Assembly: GCA_016839875.1 (NCBI GenBank)
Contig: JAEOTK010000196.1
Coordinates: 1-64,000, forward strand
Direction: 5' to 3'
Origin: Candidatus Heimdallarchaeota archaeon
Lineage (GTDB): Archaea > Asgardarchaeota > Heimdallarchaeia > Heimdallarchaeales > Heimdallarchaeaceae
Length of the DNA: 64,000 bases
Position numbers and translations under genes: made by a program. Numbering within the stretch: position 1 is the first letter of the stretch; every line of letters begins with the position of its first letter. Of this stretch, positions 52,153-63,207 are shown one piece after another. Under the pieces are notes generated by a model. The model searched no databases and had not been told where the DNA came from. It saw only the letters and a program-made list of their open reading frames with translations.

Positions 52153-52719
52153 TTATACTGCATAAAGTTTTTTCAGCAGAACTTCTCTAGCTAATGACTG
52201 GAAGCATCTTTTGACTCCTATACCTTCAATAGCTATTGTTTCGTATACTGGAATGTTTGTTCCTAAATCTAAGGAGTCAACTAATTCTCTTTTCTCCATC
52301 GCATCAGGGGCATCCCTTTTGTTCAGAGCAATCACTATAGGAATCTCCCCACCAATTTTCTCTCCTAATTCTCTTTTGAGTTCCTCTGCTGATTCAACAT
52401 TATCAGCTAACATTGCATTAGAAGAATCAGCTACAAATAGAAGACCATCTACTCCTTTCAAAACTAAAGACCTTTGGTGTCTATGTCTTCTTTGTCCAGC
52501 AACCGTATAGATATCCAATATTACAGATGAGGTTGCCATAAATGGGCTGAAATCAAAATAGATTGTTCTCCCTGAAGGATCTTCTATACTATTTAATCCT
52601 CCTTTCTTGATACCGGTAACATCAGTATGTAATCTTTTCAGTAGTGTTGTCTTTCCAGCTAAACTAGGTCCTACAAAAACCAGTTTAAAATGCATTTTTC
52701 CGGATGCGTCTTTTCTCAT
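52153..52719 (-). CDS. MglA-type small GTPase
   Basis: The 188-residue protein has the P-loop GPSLAGKTT (17-25), switch-II motif DIYTVAGQ (69-76) in which the usual Asp of DxxG is replaced by Thr as in MglA, LVLKGVDGLLFVADSS and G4 NKRD (133-136). The YFDFSPF strand and the TVxGQ signature separate it from Ras/Rab families. MglA in bacteria is a polarity GTPase regulated by a Roadblock protein, MglB. Here the Roadblock gene lies 54 bp upstream on the same strand, so the pair is very probably functional. No prenylation cysteine is present at the C-terminus. Confidence 0.9.
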   Translation of the reverse strand: MRKDASGKMHFKLVFVGPSLAGKTTLLKRLHTDVTGIKKGGLNSIEDPSGRTIYFDFSPFMATSSVILDIYTVAGQRRHRHQRSLVLKGVDGLLFVADSSNAMLADNVESAEELKRELGEKIGGEIPIVIALNKRDAPDAMEKRELVDSLDLGTNIPVYETIAIEGIGVKRCFQSLAREVLLKKLYAV

Positions 52720-52773
52720 CTTCTTCTCATCATCGCTTAATCTTGATATCCTTTTATTACCTTACATTATTCA

Positions 52774-53076
52774 TTATCCAGGTTTTTCTCGAAGAACGAT
52801 TAGTACATAATCATTTTCTGGAGCTACAAGAATCTCTCCATGAGTTGTATCTAGGGTGAAGAAATTTAATTCTCCTTCATTTAGCTCAGTTACAACAGCT
52901 TTTGCTCTTCCTACAAGCGAAGCAACTAATGCTGATACATTTTCTCTCATTTCCATGCTTAAATTCTGTGTGCTTGCAATAGGTAATCCATCATTACTTG
53001 TGATAATTACACCTCTTACACCTGGATGTGACTCTAAGGACTTTAGAGTCTCCTCAAATTGTTTTTGTGAAATCAT
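52774..53076 (-). CDS. Roadblock/LC7 domain protein paired with the MglA-like GTPase (MglB-like)
   Basis: The 100-residue Roadblock domain shows GVRGVIITSNDGLPIASTQNLSMEM, a central helix with ALVASLVGRAKAVVTEL, and LDTTHGEILVAPENDYVLIVL. It is upstream of the MglA-type gene in the same direction. MglB proteins accelerate GTP hydrolysis by MglA in bacteria; the activity here is inferred from pairing. It starts at ATG 53076. Confidence 0.9.
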   Translation of the reverse strand: MISQKQFEETLKSLESHPGVRGVIITSNDGLPIASTQNLSMEMRENVSALVASLVGRAKAVVTELNEGELNFFTLDTTHGEILVAPENDYVLIVLREKPG

Positions 53077-53304
53077 TGGAAATTCTCCTTTATTTTAGGT
53101 AACGTTATCCTAATTTTTTCTTTAATATATTAAGGCTGTTATATACTTACTACAAATCATTTTTAAAAACTTATGATACTCTCCATAGAATATGCAGACA
53201 ATATATCCGTTGAATTATGCAAGAATATGCAATTTCATGTCTTTTTTATGAAAAAAGAAGAAAAAACGTGATTTTTTACCAAAATTTAATTAATTACGAT
53301 AAAT

Positions 53305-54024
53305 ATGGATAATAGCGAAGATAACATAGTGTTGTTTCTCATGCCTTCTGAAGAAGAAATATTGAAAGAAAAAACGAATGTTTTAGCAAGATTACGCAAT
53401 CATAGGATTATTGTAACTGACAGAATGAAGCAAGCATTCCTTAATGTCCCCCGTGAAGAGTTTGTACTAAAACAATACCAAGATTCTGCTTACATTGATC
53501 GACCTCTTCCAATTCTAGCTAACCAAACAATCAGTGCTATTCACATGGTTATGATTTATGTTGCTCCTTCATGTACTGATCCACAAATAGGAGAGAAGAT
53601 ACTAGAAATAGGAGCTGGAAGTGGATATAATGCTGCCATGTATGCTGAAATGGTTGCACCAGAAGATGCTGAAAATCCGGGTCATGTATATGCCGTGGAA
53701 ATCATACCTGAATTAGTTGAATTTGCAATAGACAATATTGAGAGAACTGGATATTCAGATCGTGTGACAATTATTAAAGGAGATGGGGGATTAGGTTATC
53801 TCTCAGAAGCTCCTTTTGATATTATCTCTGTTGCTGCAGCTAGCAAGAAAGTCCCTCCTCCCTTGTTAGAACAATTAGATGTTAGTGGGAGATTAGCCAT
53901 ACCTGTTGGAGGAAGATTTTCTTATCAAGAATTACTTGTGATTCAGAAAGATGAGAAAGATAAGTTCACAGAGAGAAATCTGGGGGGAGTTGCATTTGTT
54001 CCTTTAACTGGAAAATATGGATGA
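53305..54024 (+). CDS. pcm: Protein-L-isoaspartate O-methyltransferase
   Basis: The 239-residue enzyme has the PCMT motifs. ITDRMKQAFLNVPREEFVL is at the N-terminus, then IDRPLPILANQTISAIHMV and the SAM motif ILEIGAGSGYNAAMYAEM near residue 97. The later DIISVAAASKKVPPPLLEQL and IPVGGRFSYQEL complete the set. It repairs isoaspartyl residues. ATG 53305 lies after a 228-bp gap with AT-rich runs and ATATGCA-like repeats but no other gene. Confidence 0.9.
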   Translation: MDNSEDNIVLFLMPSEEEILKEKTNVLARLRNHRIIVTDRMKQAFLNVPREEFVLKQYQDSAYIDRPLPILANQTISAIHMVMIYVAPSCTDPQIGEKILEIGAGSGYNAAMYAEMVAPEDAENPGHVYAVEIIPELVEFAIDNIERTGYSDRVTIIKGDGGLGYLSEAPFDIISVAAASKKVPPPLLEQLDVSGRLAIPVGGRFSYQELLVIQKDEKDKFTERNLGGVAFVPLTGKYG

Positions 54025-54091
54025 TAAATCTCATTTTAGGCAAATCTTTTAACTTTTTAATAATAATATCAAATGCTAGGTGTTTCCAAAA

Positions 54092-55129
54092 ATGGGTGTA
54101 AAAAAAATAAGTGATCTGTTTAAAGGCACTCCGATTAATCTAGATCAACTTAGACAAAAAAAATTGGCAGTTGACGCTTACAACATACTATACCAGTTTC
54201 TTGCTTCTATAAGAGGGGCTGATGGGAGTTTATTATCAGATGCAGAGGGAACAATCACAAGTCATCTTACTGGTTTATTATACAGGAATGCTAGATTATT
54301 AGAAAAAGGCATACAATTAGTGTATGTGTTTGATGGAAAACCATCAAAACTGAAACGAGAAGAAATCAGAAGAAGAGCAGAAGTTAAGAAAAAAGCGAGA
54401 GAGGAATTAGAGGAAGCACTTGAAAGAGGAGACCTAGCACGTGCTCGAGTAGTAGCACAAAGAACAAGCAAATTAACTCCATCTATGGTTGATGATGGAA
54501 AGAAACTTTTAAGCTTGATGGGCATCCCTGTTGTAGAAGCACCTCACGAAGGAGAGTCCCAAGCAGCTTATATGGTTCAGCAGAAGAAAGTATGGGGGGT
54601 AGCATCTCAAGACTATGATAGCTTACTTTTTGGTTCTCCAGTTTTAGTGCGAAACCTTACACTTTCAGGAAGGAGAAGGTTACCAAGGTCAAGTCGATAT
54701 GTTACTGTCAATGTAGAAGTATTTCATCAAAATGAATTGCTCCAAACTCTTGGATTAACAAAAGAGCAGATGGTTGATATGTCGATATTAATAGGGACTG
54801 ATTTTAATCCAGATGGAGTGAAGGGAGTAGGACCCAAAACCGCGTATAAATATATTCAGCAATATGGATCTTTAGAGAAAGTTATAGCTGGAGAAGAATC
54901 TGTAGTTATAGATGAAGACATAGATGCGATACGAGAAATATTCCTCAGTCCTGTTGTAAATAATGATTATGAACTGAAATTCAAACCCATTGACATAGAT
55001 GGTGTTGTTCAATTTTTATGCGAAGAGAGAGGTTTCAGTAAAGATAGAGTCTATAATACTCTTTCAGAAGCAAAAAAAGGGCAAGATACTTCTCTAAAAC
55101 AAAAAAGTTTAGATGCATTCTTTGGCTGA
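54092..55129 (+). CDS. fen1: Flap endonuclease FEN1
   Basis: The 345-residue nuclease contains the FEN1 N domain (MGVKKISDLFKGTPI, VDAYNILYQFLASIRG, YVFDGKPSKLKREEI) and I domain (VEAPHEGESQAAYM, GVASQDYDSLLFGSPVLVRNL). The helix-hairpin-helix region IGTDFNPDGVKGVGPKTAYK and a C-terminal PCNA-binding box KQKSLDAFFG follow. It cuts 5' flaps during Okazaki fragment maturation. The start is ATG 54092, preceded by AGGTG, 12 nt downstream of an in-frame GTG. Its end and the next gene are separated by only a few nt. Confidence 0.95.
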   Translation: MGVKKISDLFKGTPINLDQLRQKKLAVDAYNILYQFLASIRGADGSLLSDAEGTITSHLTGLLYRNARLLEKGIQLVYVFDGKPSKLKREEIRRRAEVKKKAREELEEALERGDLARARVVAQRTSKLTPSMVDDGKKLLSLMGIPVVEAPHEGESQAAYMVQQKKVWGVASQDYDSLLFGSPVLVRNLTLSGRRRLPRSSRYVTVNVEVFHQNELLQTLGLTKEQMVDMSILIGTDFNPDGVKGVGPKTAYKYIQQYGSLEKVIAGEESVVIDEDIDAIREIFLSPVVNNDYELKFKPIDIDGVVQFLCEERGFSKDRVYNTLSEAKKGQDTSLKQKSLDAFFG

Positions 55130-55136
55130 TGATTAT

Positions 55137-56372
55137 ATGGCTTCTCAAATGAGTCTTTTCGTAAAATTAGGTTCCAATAGAGAACTATCTAAGTTGGAGC
55201 TTTCAGAGATGTTAGAGAGGTCATCCTTGGATTCTTTGGAATTCTTCGAATGGAAAGACTATATGTTTTTATCAACAAACAAAAAAGTTGAACAAAGATT
55301 ATTCAGTCTTCTTGATTATTCTGGAAGTATAATTAAAGCTGGGAATATATTCTATGAAGGAATTTCTTCAGATGAAACAAAACTGAGAGAGAAAATAAGA
55401 CTCAATATTTCTCAAGCAATACAAGGAAAACTTGGGAAAAAAATCAAAATTTCTATTAACATTCAAACTCAAAACGTTGAAGAAAGAAAAAAAATTAGCC
55501 GAATAATTAGATCTGAAATCAGACAGTTAACTAAACCAAAACATGTAAATGCAAAAGTAATTCCAACAAAAAAAGATTCAATGGAACTATCTCCTTTTCA
55601 GTATCACAAAGAAAACATTCCTAGAAGAGGATACGAAATTAACTGCTTTCTAGTGAAATCCAAAATTCTAATTGGTTTTTCTAAATGGGTTACAAATCCT
55701 TTCAAAGATATTAAGCAAGATGAAGAACGACCAATGCGTCTCTTCACGCATGGAACTTCAATCAAATTAGCTAGAACTCTTATCAATCTTTCAAATATTT
55801 CACAAGATGATATTCTTCTTGATCCCTTCTGTGGAACTGGTACTATACTTCTTGAAGCTTTGAAACAGGGTGTGAATGTCATTGGTGTAGATAAAGATTC
55901 TAAATGCGTGCGTGCTACTAAAGCAAACTTGAATCATTTTACTTCTCTTTATCCTTCAAAGAAGAGAATTAAGGATAAGTGGTCAATTTATCATCATGAC
56001 TCTAGAAATTTGGCTAATGTACTCAACAAAGAAATAGATGTTTTAGTTACTGAGCCGTATTTAGGACCTTTCCTAAGAAACCTACCCTCAAAAGAACAGG
56101 GAAAGAAAATTATGAAAGATCTTGAGAAATTGTACATTCAAGTTTTAAACGAGAGTAAAAAATATCTAAAAGAAAAGAGCAAAATCCTATTTATCATTCC
56201 AGAATATCAATATGCTTCCTCAGAAATGCTCTGTCCAGATTTTACTCGTATAGCTGATAGAACATCTTTGAAAATGATATCCAATAGTAAATTCTTCAAA
56301 GTAAAAATACCAGTAAATATTGGTAGAAAGCACAATATAATTAATCGAAAGTTGCTGATTTTCTCTAAATAA
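55137..56372 (+). CDS. THUMP-containing RNA/DNA methyltransferase (TrmG10/Trm11-like, COG1041)
   Basis: The protein of about 411 residues has an N-terminal THUMP-like RNA-binding region and a C-terminal class I methyltransferase with motif I LDPFCGTGTILLEALKQGVNVIGVDKD. Its catalytic segment is TEPYLGPFLRNLP, in place of the DPPY of Trm11. Archaeal TrmG10 makes m2G or m2,2G at tRNA position 10. The TEPYLGP motif is a variant seen in the COG1041 group, so the exact base is not certain. I prefer ATG 55137 over an earlier in-frame ATG 55113 that overlaps the fen1 end. Confidence 0.78.
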   Translation: MASQMSLFVKLGSNRELSKLELSEMLERSSLDSLEFFEWKDYMFLSTNKKVEQRLFSLLDYSGSIIKAGNIFYEGISSDETKLREKIRLNISQAIQGKLGKKIKISINIQTQNVEERKKISRIIRSEIRQLTKPKHVNAKVIPTKKDSMELSPFQYHKENIPRRGYEINCFLVKSKILIGFSKWVTNPFKDIKQDEERPMRLFTHGTSIKLARTLINLSNISQDDILLDPFCGTGTILLEALKQGVNVIGVDKDSKCVRATKANLNHFTSLYPSKKRIKDKWSIYHHDSRNLANVLNKEIDVLVTEPYLGPFLRNLPSKEQGKKIMKDLEKLYIQVLNESKKYLKEKSKILFIIPEYQYASSEMLCPDFTRIADRTSLKMISNSKFFKVKIPVNIGRKHNIINRKLLIFSK

Positions 56373-56391
56373 GAAGTTCTAGCCTAGATTC

Positions 56392-56658
56392 TCAATCTTC
56401 ACCAATAGCTAGGAAATCCATTCCTTTTGTTATTTTTTGAATTCTTCTTCTGGTTTTTGATATCCAGCTTACATGAACTAATCCTTGATTTTCGAGTGTC
56501 AACAAGGCTTTGTTTAGCTCTGTATCTGAATAATCACCATACATATCTTTCAAAGGATTTTCCAGGTCGCTTTCTAGTAGAACTCCTCCTCTCTTTTCTA
56601 AAATGGCTAGAATGCAAGATTTTAGTGGTGTAACTCTCCACATGTCATTAGAACCCAT
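56392..56658 (-). CDS. Small winged-helix-like protein
   Basis: The 88-residue protein reads as one winged helix: TPLKSCILAILEKRGGVLLESDLENPL, then a helix with SDTELNKALLTLENQGLVHVSWISK, and a basic wing TRRRIQKITKG. It resembles small DNA-binding archaeal proteins, but no specific family is recognised. Its target is unknown. It is convergent with the methyltransferase gene. Confidence 0.65.
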   Translation of the reverse strand: MGSNDMWRVTPLKSCILAILEKRGGVLLESDLENPLKDMYGDYSDTELNKALLTLENQGLVHVSWISKTRRRIQKITKGMDFLAIGED

Positions 56659-56834
56659 GAATGAAATATATATTATGTGTTTAAATGCATTATGATAGAC
56701 AATTGATGATGACTAGCTAAATGCTCTTTTTCGAGTTGATTTAGCATTTTTTATTTTGTTTTATTAATATTATAGCTAAATAATTCTTAAAGCAAAATTT
56801 TTAATAAGGTAGAAATTTGAAGTCTTCAATCACA

Positions 56835-57017
56835 ATGAACACTCGTCATCGAATATATCTAATATTCTTCCTTTCAATAGGGATAATTTTCCTGATTATT
56901 GCATTAGTGCAACAACAATTAATTAGCGGTTATGATATCTTTAGCAACTTTACATCAGATCAAGTAATTGATTTCCTTGATACATATACAACAGGTTTCC
57001 CAAGACCATGGGCCTGA
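56835..57017 (+). CDS. Small single-span membrane protein beside the polyferredoxin
   Basis: The 60-residue protein has one transmembrane helix (about 7-27, rich in Ile/Leu/Phe) and a short outer tail ending GFPRPWA. It precedes the membrane ferredoxin gene by 19 nt in the same direction, so it is probably an accessory subunit. ATG 56835 is chosen over TTG 56817. No family is recognised. Confidence 0.5.
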   Translation: MNTRHRIYLIFFLSIGIIFLIIALVQQQLISGYDIFSNFTSDQVIDFLDTYTTGFPRPWA

Positions 57018-57036
57018 TAACAAGAAGTGATAGATA

Positions 57037-57960
57037 ATGGCAACAAAAGAATTTAAACTAAAACTAACAACAGCTTTACGACCTGTGCTTGATCATCGAA
57101 TCCGAATAATTAGAACAATTGTTCAGCTTATCATGTTCGGTCTTCTAAATGGATTAATATTCGGATTAGGAAGAGTTGCATTTATACTTCCAGTTGAATT
57201 TCCAACAGGAGGACCTTTCTCGACAGTATGGAATGCTTTTGAGGCTCTACAGTATGCTATTACTTGGTGGATATTCCCATATATGGCAGTATCAATATTC
57301 ATCTTATTCGGGACTATTTTTGGTAAAACAACTTGTAGTTGGGTTTGTCCCTTTGGTCTCTTCCAAGATTTATTCAGACTAATTCCTGTTAAGAAAAGAA
57401 AAGTTTCCCGACCTACTAATAAAAGCTTGAGTAGGATTGGAATCGCAGTAGTAGTGTTCATTCTTCTAATGGCATTCATAATTGGAATAACACTCAATAA
57501 CAGTGGAAGTAAATCAGCTTTTGGTGCAGGACAAGATATGCCTTTTGGTACAATAGATCCTGCAGCAACACTATTTGCAACATTATACTATTATCTAAAA
57601 TGGGGAGCGCAATCCTCTACATTTGGTGCTGAAATTGGAGAATGGAAATTTGTTTTCTTCATGAGACTTATCATTTTCATCATAGTATTAGTGTTAATTA
57701 CTCTCTATCCTCGTGCTTATTGTAGATGGATGTGCCCATCTGGAGCTATCTTAGGATTCTTTAGCCGATACAGTCTTTTTGGAATGAGAATCAACAAAAA
57801 TAGGTGTACTAGTGGTTGTAATGATTGCGAAAATGCATGCCCAGTTCAAGTACCTATTTTAACTTATGATAAAGATATAACAGATAAGATGTGTACGAAT
57901 TGTGGTGAGTGCATAGATGCTTGCAATGAAGGAGCTCTAAAATTCACTTTTAGGTTCTAA
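57037..57960 (+). CDS. Membrane-bound 4Fe-4S polyferredoxin (NapH/CcoG-like)
   Basis: The 307-residue protein has five or so hydrophobic segments and two CxxxCP motifs at membrane edges (CSWVCPFG near 98 and CRWMCPSG near 230). A C-terminal double-[4Fe-4S] domain follows (CTSGCNDCENACPVQ and CTNCGECIDACNEGA). This layout is typical of NapH/MauN-type electron-transfer proteins between quinones and periplasmic or cytoplasmic partners. The electron acceptor in this organism is unknown. The preceding small membrane gene may encode a partner. Confidence 0.82.
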   Translation: MATKEFKLKLTTALRPVLDHRIRIIRTIVQLIMFGLLNGLIFGLGRVAFILPVEFPTGGPFSTVWNAFEALQYAITWWIFPYMAVSIFILFGTIFGKTTCSWVCPFGLFQDLFRLIPVKKRKVSRPTNKSLSRIGIAVVVFILLMAFIIGITLNNSGSKSAFGAGQDMPFGTIDPAATLFATLYYYLKWGAQSSTFGAEIGEWKFVFFMRLIIFIIVLVLITLYPRAYCRWMCPSGAILGFFSRYSLFGMRINKNRCTSGCNDCENACPVQVPILTYDKDITDKMCTNCGECIDACNEGALKFTFRF

Positions 57961-58119
57961 GCTTTTTTCACTCTCTCACTCTTTATTTCTAGCAATAACA
58001 ATCGTTTGTGCTTAAATAAGTAAATCTCTATTGAAAGAATGGGTATAAAAACAACCATTATAAAGCTAAAATATATCCGTCAAATAAGATAGAAAAAAGT
58101 AAATACATCTGAGGCGTAA

Positions 58120-60309
<2,190 letters not shown>

Positions 60310-60436
60310 TCTATTCTTTTTCACTATTTTCTTTTCTTTGTTTTTTGTTATGATTTTCTAGAGAGTTCAATTGATATTTTAAATAGATTTTTAAGTTTGA
60401 TTTAACTAACTATAATCTTGAAGGGTTGCGCTTTAA

Positions 60437-61288
60437 ATGATGGGGTTTTATATAATCAATAAAGACAAGTTGGATATTCTTTTTTGTAGACCACTCTCAT
60501 TAAAAGCGGATGAAGCGGAAATAGATGAGATAGTTAAATTATTACTCTCCTTTTATGTTAAAACAGAAGAACAACCATCTCTTGAGGAATTACAGATTCT
60601 AAAATTCAGTAATAGCAAAGTATTGTTTATGAGTAAATACTCGTTCTTATTCGTGTTACTTAGTCCTCCAAATTACTCCACAGAAATGGTCTCTTCGCAA
60701 CTATTTTTCTTCATGAAATTGTTTCTGAATGCTTTCGAAATCAAAGATGAAAAAAGTGCAAACGAGTTCATGGAAGAATTGGAAGGAATAAAGAGAAGAG
60801 AAGTTTCAGAATCTCTTTCTCACTCGTTCATGTTATGGAATGTTCTAGATTTACATATTGAAGATATAGATAAAAGAAACATGATTGAAGTGTTCGAAAA
60901 TATACTCAATTCCATTTGGATGGGTATAAGAATGTTTGATGTAGAAAGTGAAACAAGAAGTGATAATTTTACGATTGAAAATTTAATTATAAACTTCAAA
61001 GAATTCTTGAATAAGAATGCATATAATCTGAAAAAAGCATTTGAATTAAAAGAAGACGAAGGGTTTGATTTCTGCAATGTAGATGTACAAAGGGGAACAA
61101 CGACTGAAATTCAAATGGAATTCATTGTACTCCTTAAACACATAATAGAACATCTCGAAGAACATATAGGTCTTGAAGGATTAAGACAAGTTATTTCATA
61201 TAAACTACCAGTAACAATGAAAATGGAATGGGAGAGATTACTGGGATTAGGTGTGTTGCAAGACATTCTTGCATCAGTGTGGAGGTAA
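60437..61288 (+). CDS. Longin-like domain protein partnered with the Rab-like GTPase
   Basis: The 283-residue protein begins GFYIINKDKLDILFCRPLS, followed by a helix, then ILKFSNSKVLFMSKYSFLFVLLSPPN and a long helix, which is a longin-like fold in about residues 1-105. The remaining 180 residues are largely helical and charged, ending with VTMKMEWERLLGLGVLQDILASVW. The stop lies 3 nt before the Rab-like GTPase start, so the two are coupled. By analogy with longin-GTPase partners, it may bind or regulate that GTPase; this is inference. Confidence 0.6.
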   Translation: MMGFYIINKDKLDILFCRPLSLKADEAEIDEIVKLLLSFYVKTEEQPSLEELQILKFSNSKVLFMSKYSFLFVLLSPPNYSTEMVSSQLFFFMKLFLNAFEIKDEKSANEFMEELEGIKRREVSESLSHSFMLWNVLDLHIEDIDKRNMIEVFENILNSIWMGIRMFDVESETRSDNFTIENLIINFKEFLNKNAYNLKKAFELKEDEGFDFCNVDVQRGTTTEIQMEFIVLLKHIIEHLEEHIGLEGLRQVISYKLPVTMKMEWERLLGLGVLQDILASVWR

Positions 61289-61293
61289 AGAAA

Positions 61294-61881
61294 ATGAATC
61301 AATTGCAAAAAATAATATGTGTAGGCTCAGCATTTGTAGGAAAAACATCATTGGCAAGAAGATTTACTCTGAATACATTCATCCATAGCTATATACCAAC
61401 ACTAGGGGTTTCTTGGCTAACAAAAACAATTACATTTACACCAGAACAATTGAATGAAAATTTAACAAAAGAAATATACAGCGAACCGCTAACGTTAAGA
61501 CTCAGTTTGTGGGACACAGGGGGGCAAGAGATGTTTACCTATCTCCGTCCTAAATATTACGCCGGAGCAACCTGTGCTGTTCTAGTCTACGATATTACTA
61601 ATCACAATTCCTTTGATGATATTGATATGTGGGTAAGTGAAGTAACTTCTAAATGTCCTGATATTCCTGTTATCATTTGTGGGAACAAATTTGATTTGAA
61701 AGATGCCCGTTCTGTAGATTATGAAGATGCAGTTGAATACGTAAAATTCAAACACTTTGATTATGTTGAAACTTCAGCACTGAATGCTCACAATGTGGAT
61801 AAAATCTTTTACCATGCCAGTAGGCTTTCTCATCAATTTAGTAATGATCACCTTAAATTTAGAAAAGAGTACATATTATGA
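61294..61881 (+). CDS. Rab/Ras-like small GTPase
   Basis: The 195-residue GTPase has G1 GSAFVGKTS (11-19), switch-I Thr near 36, G3 WDTGGQE (73-79), G4 NKFD (131-134) and G5 ETSAL. The G3 motif WDTGGQE and the VLVYDITNHNSFDDI phrase are of the eukaryotic Rab/Ras superfamily type. There is an insert between the second and third strands (about residues 49-66). The C-terminus KEYIL lacks a Cys for prenylation. The start is ATG 61294, with GGAGGT seven nt before it; a frame extension to 61228 lies within the neighbouring gene and is rejected. Confidence 0.93.
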   Translation: MNQLQKIICVGSAFVGKTSLARRFTLNTFIHSYIPTLGVSWLTKTITFTPEQLNENLTKEIYSEPLTLRLSLWDTGGQEMFTYLRPKYYAGATCAVLVYDITNHNSFDDIDMWVSEVTSKCPDIPVIICGNKFDLKDARSVDYEDAVEYVKFKHFDYVETSALNAHNVDKIFYHASRLSHQFSNDHLKFRKEYIL

Positions 61882-61980
61882 TTTGTCTCCGATTCTTTCC
61901 AAGGTTTATCTTTTTATACTTATATTTTATAAATATCAAGAAGAATATGTTTTATAAATAGTATTTTTAGAGGTGCAATC

Positions 61981-63123
61981 ATGAGTAATGACGTACAGAT
62001 AGATATGTCTGAATTTATTTCAGTTAAGGCGGATGAACCAATTTCAAAAGCTCTAGATATTTTCAAAAAAAGAACACGTGATGTATTAGTTTTTGATGAT
62101 AGAGAGGTCTTTATCGGATATCTAACAAAAAGATCTGTCACTTTTCAATCTCGAATAAATATTGATGCTAAAGTTTCAAGTTTTGTACGAAGCGTTCCAA
62201 CAGTAAACAAAAACACATCAGTTGATGAAATTGCGAGATTGCTGTTAGCTGCTAAAGTGTTTTCTGTTCCAGTTGAAGAAAATGGGAAGATAATAGGTGT
62301 TTTTCGTGATATTGATATTCTTCGAGCTTCCAGTGATATTTTTGGATCAAAGAAAGTCAAAGATGCAATGACACAAAATCCAATTAACATCAAACCTGAT
62401 ACTACCGTTGCTAAAGCTATTGCTATACTTCGATCAAATAATATTTCACGTACTCCAGTTGTTGATGAATCAAGCAAACTTGTAGGAATAGTCAGTCCAC
62501 ATGATATGTCCAAACTTGTTCGAAAAGATTTTTCAAAACAAACAGCGGGTAATGCTTTTTCAGTTCCTGTAAAGGATGTTATGACTGAAGGAGTTGTAAC
62601 CTGTAAACCTAGTGATTTTCTAATTGAAGCTATTGACAAATTGTATGATAAGAATCATAAGGCATTGATAGTAGTTAACGAAGAACAACAACCTGAGGGA
62701 ATATTAACTACAAGAGATCTACTAGAATCAATAAGCACTCCTCCTGAAACAGAGGGCTATTACTTAAGAGTTCTGGGAGATGTGGACGATGCTGATATGG
62801 AGCAAGTAATGGAGATGGGAATAGAATTCATAAAGAAATATGCTAGTATAATTGGCACTTCTGGTCAATTCTACATCCATGCTAAAATAATTCCTAAGAA
62901 GAAATTCAGAGGATTTTCATTGTGCCAAATAAGGTTGAGAATTACAACTACCAAAGGAAAGGTTTACGTAACTCGTTCAGAAGGATATGGTTTATTCAGT
63001 GCTTATGTTGTAGGACTAGATAAGCTGGAAAGAGAAATCATTTCAGAGCGAGAATTAGAAATTCAACAAGAACAATCAGCTGCTAGTGAGAGATATCTTC
63101 TAGAAGAATTTGAAGAATTATAA
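61981..63123 (+). CDS. CBS-domain protein with a C-terminal ribosome-hibernation-factor-like domain
   Basis: The 380 residues contain four CBS repeats in tandem (about 1-265), each with the pattern of a conserved TVAKAIAIL-like segment followed by a glycine-rich strand. A C-terminal domain of about 105 residues includes GQFYIHAKIIPKKKF and a following basic strand-helix pattern. It resembles the HPF/YfiA fold, which binds the small ribosomal subunit. CBS-HPF fusions have been described in archaea as possible adenine-nucleotide-controlled ribosome inactivators. The start is ATG 61981, with GAGGTG upstream. The fold at the C-terminus is from pattern only. Confidence 0.75.
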   Translation: MSNDVQIDMSEFISVKADEPISKALDIFKKRTRDVLVFDDREVFIGYLTKRSVTFQSRINIDAKVSSFVRSVPTVNKNTSVDEIARLLLAAKVFSVPVEENGKIIGVFRDIDILRASSDIFGSKKVKDAMTQNPINIKPDTTVAKAIAILRSNNISRTPVVDESSKLVGIVSPHDMSKLVRKDFSKQTAGNAFSVPVKDVMTEGVVTCKPSDFLIEAIDKLYDKNHKALIVVNEEQQPEGILTTRDLLESISTPPETEGYYLRVLGDVDDADMEQVMEMGIEFIKKYASIIGTSGQFYIHAKIIPKKKFRGFSLCQIRLRITTTKGKVYVTRSEGYGLFSAYVVGLDKLEREIISERELEIQQEQSAASERYLLEEFEEL

Positions 63124-63207
63124 CCTCTCTTTTTCTTTTCTATTTTATTGAATTTATTAGGTGTCATTCCGTTATTCTTTTTAATCCAAAAATTTGGGAT
63201 TATACAT

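Noticed and set aside
61228..61293. Longer start for the Rab-like GTPase at 61228
   Set aside because: It would add 22 residues from within the preceding gene and skip the strong GGAGGT signal just before ATG 61294.
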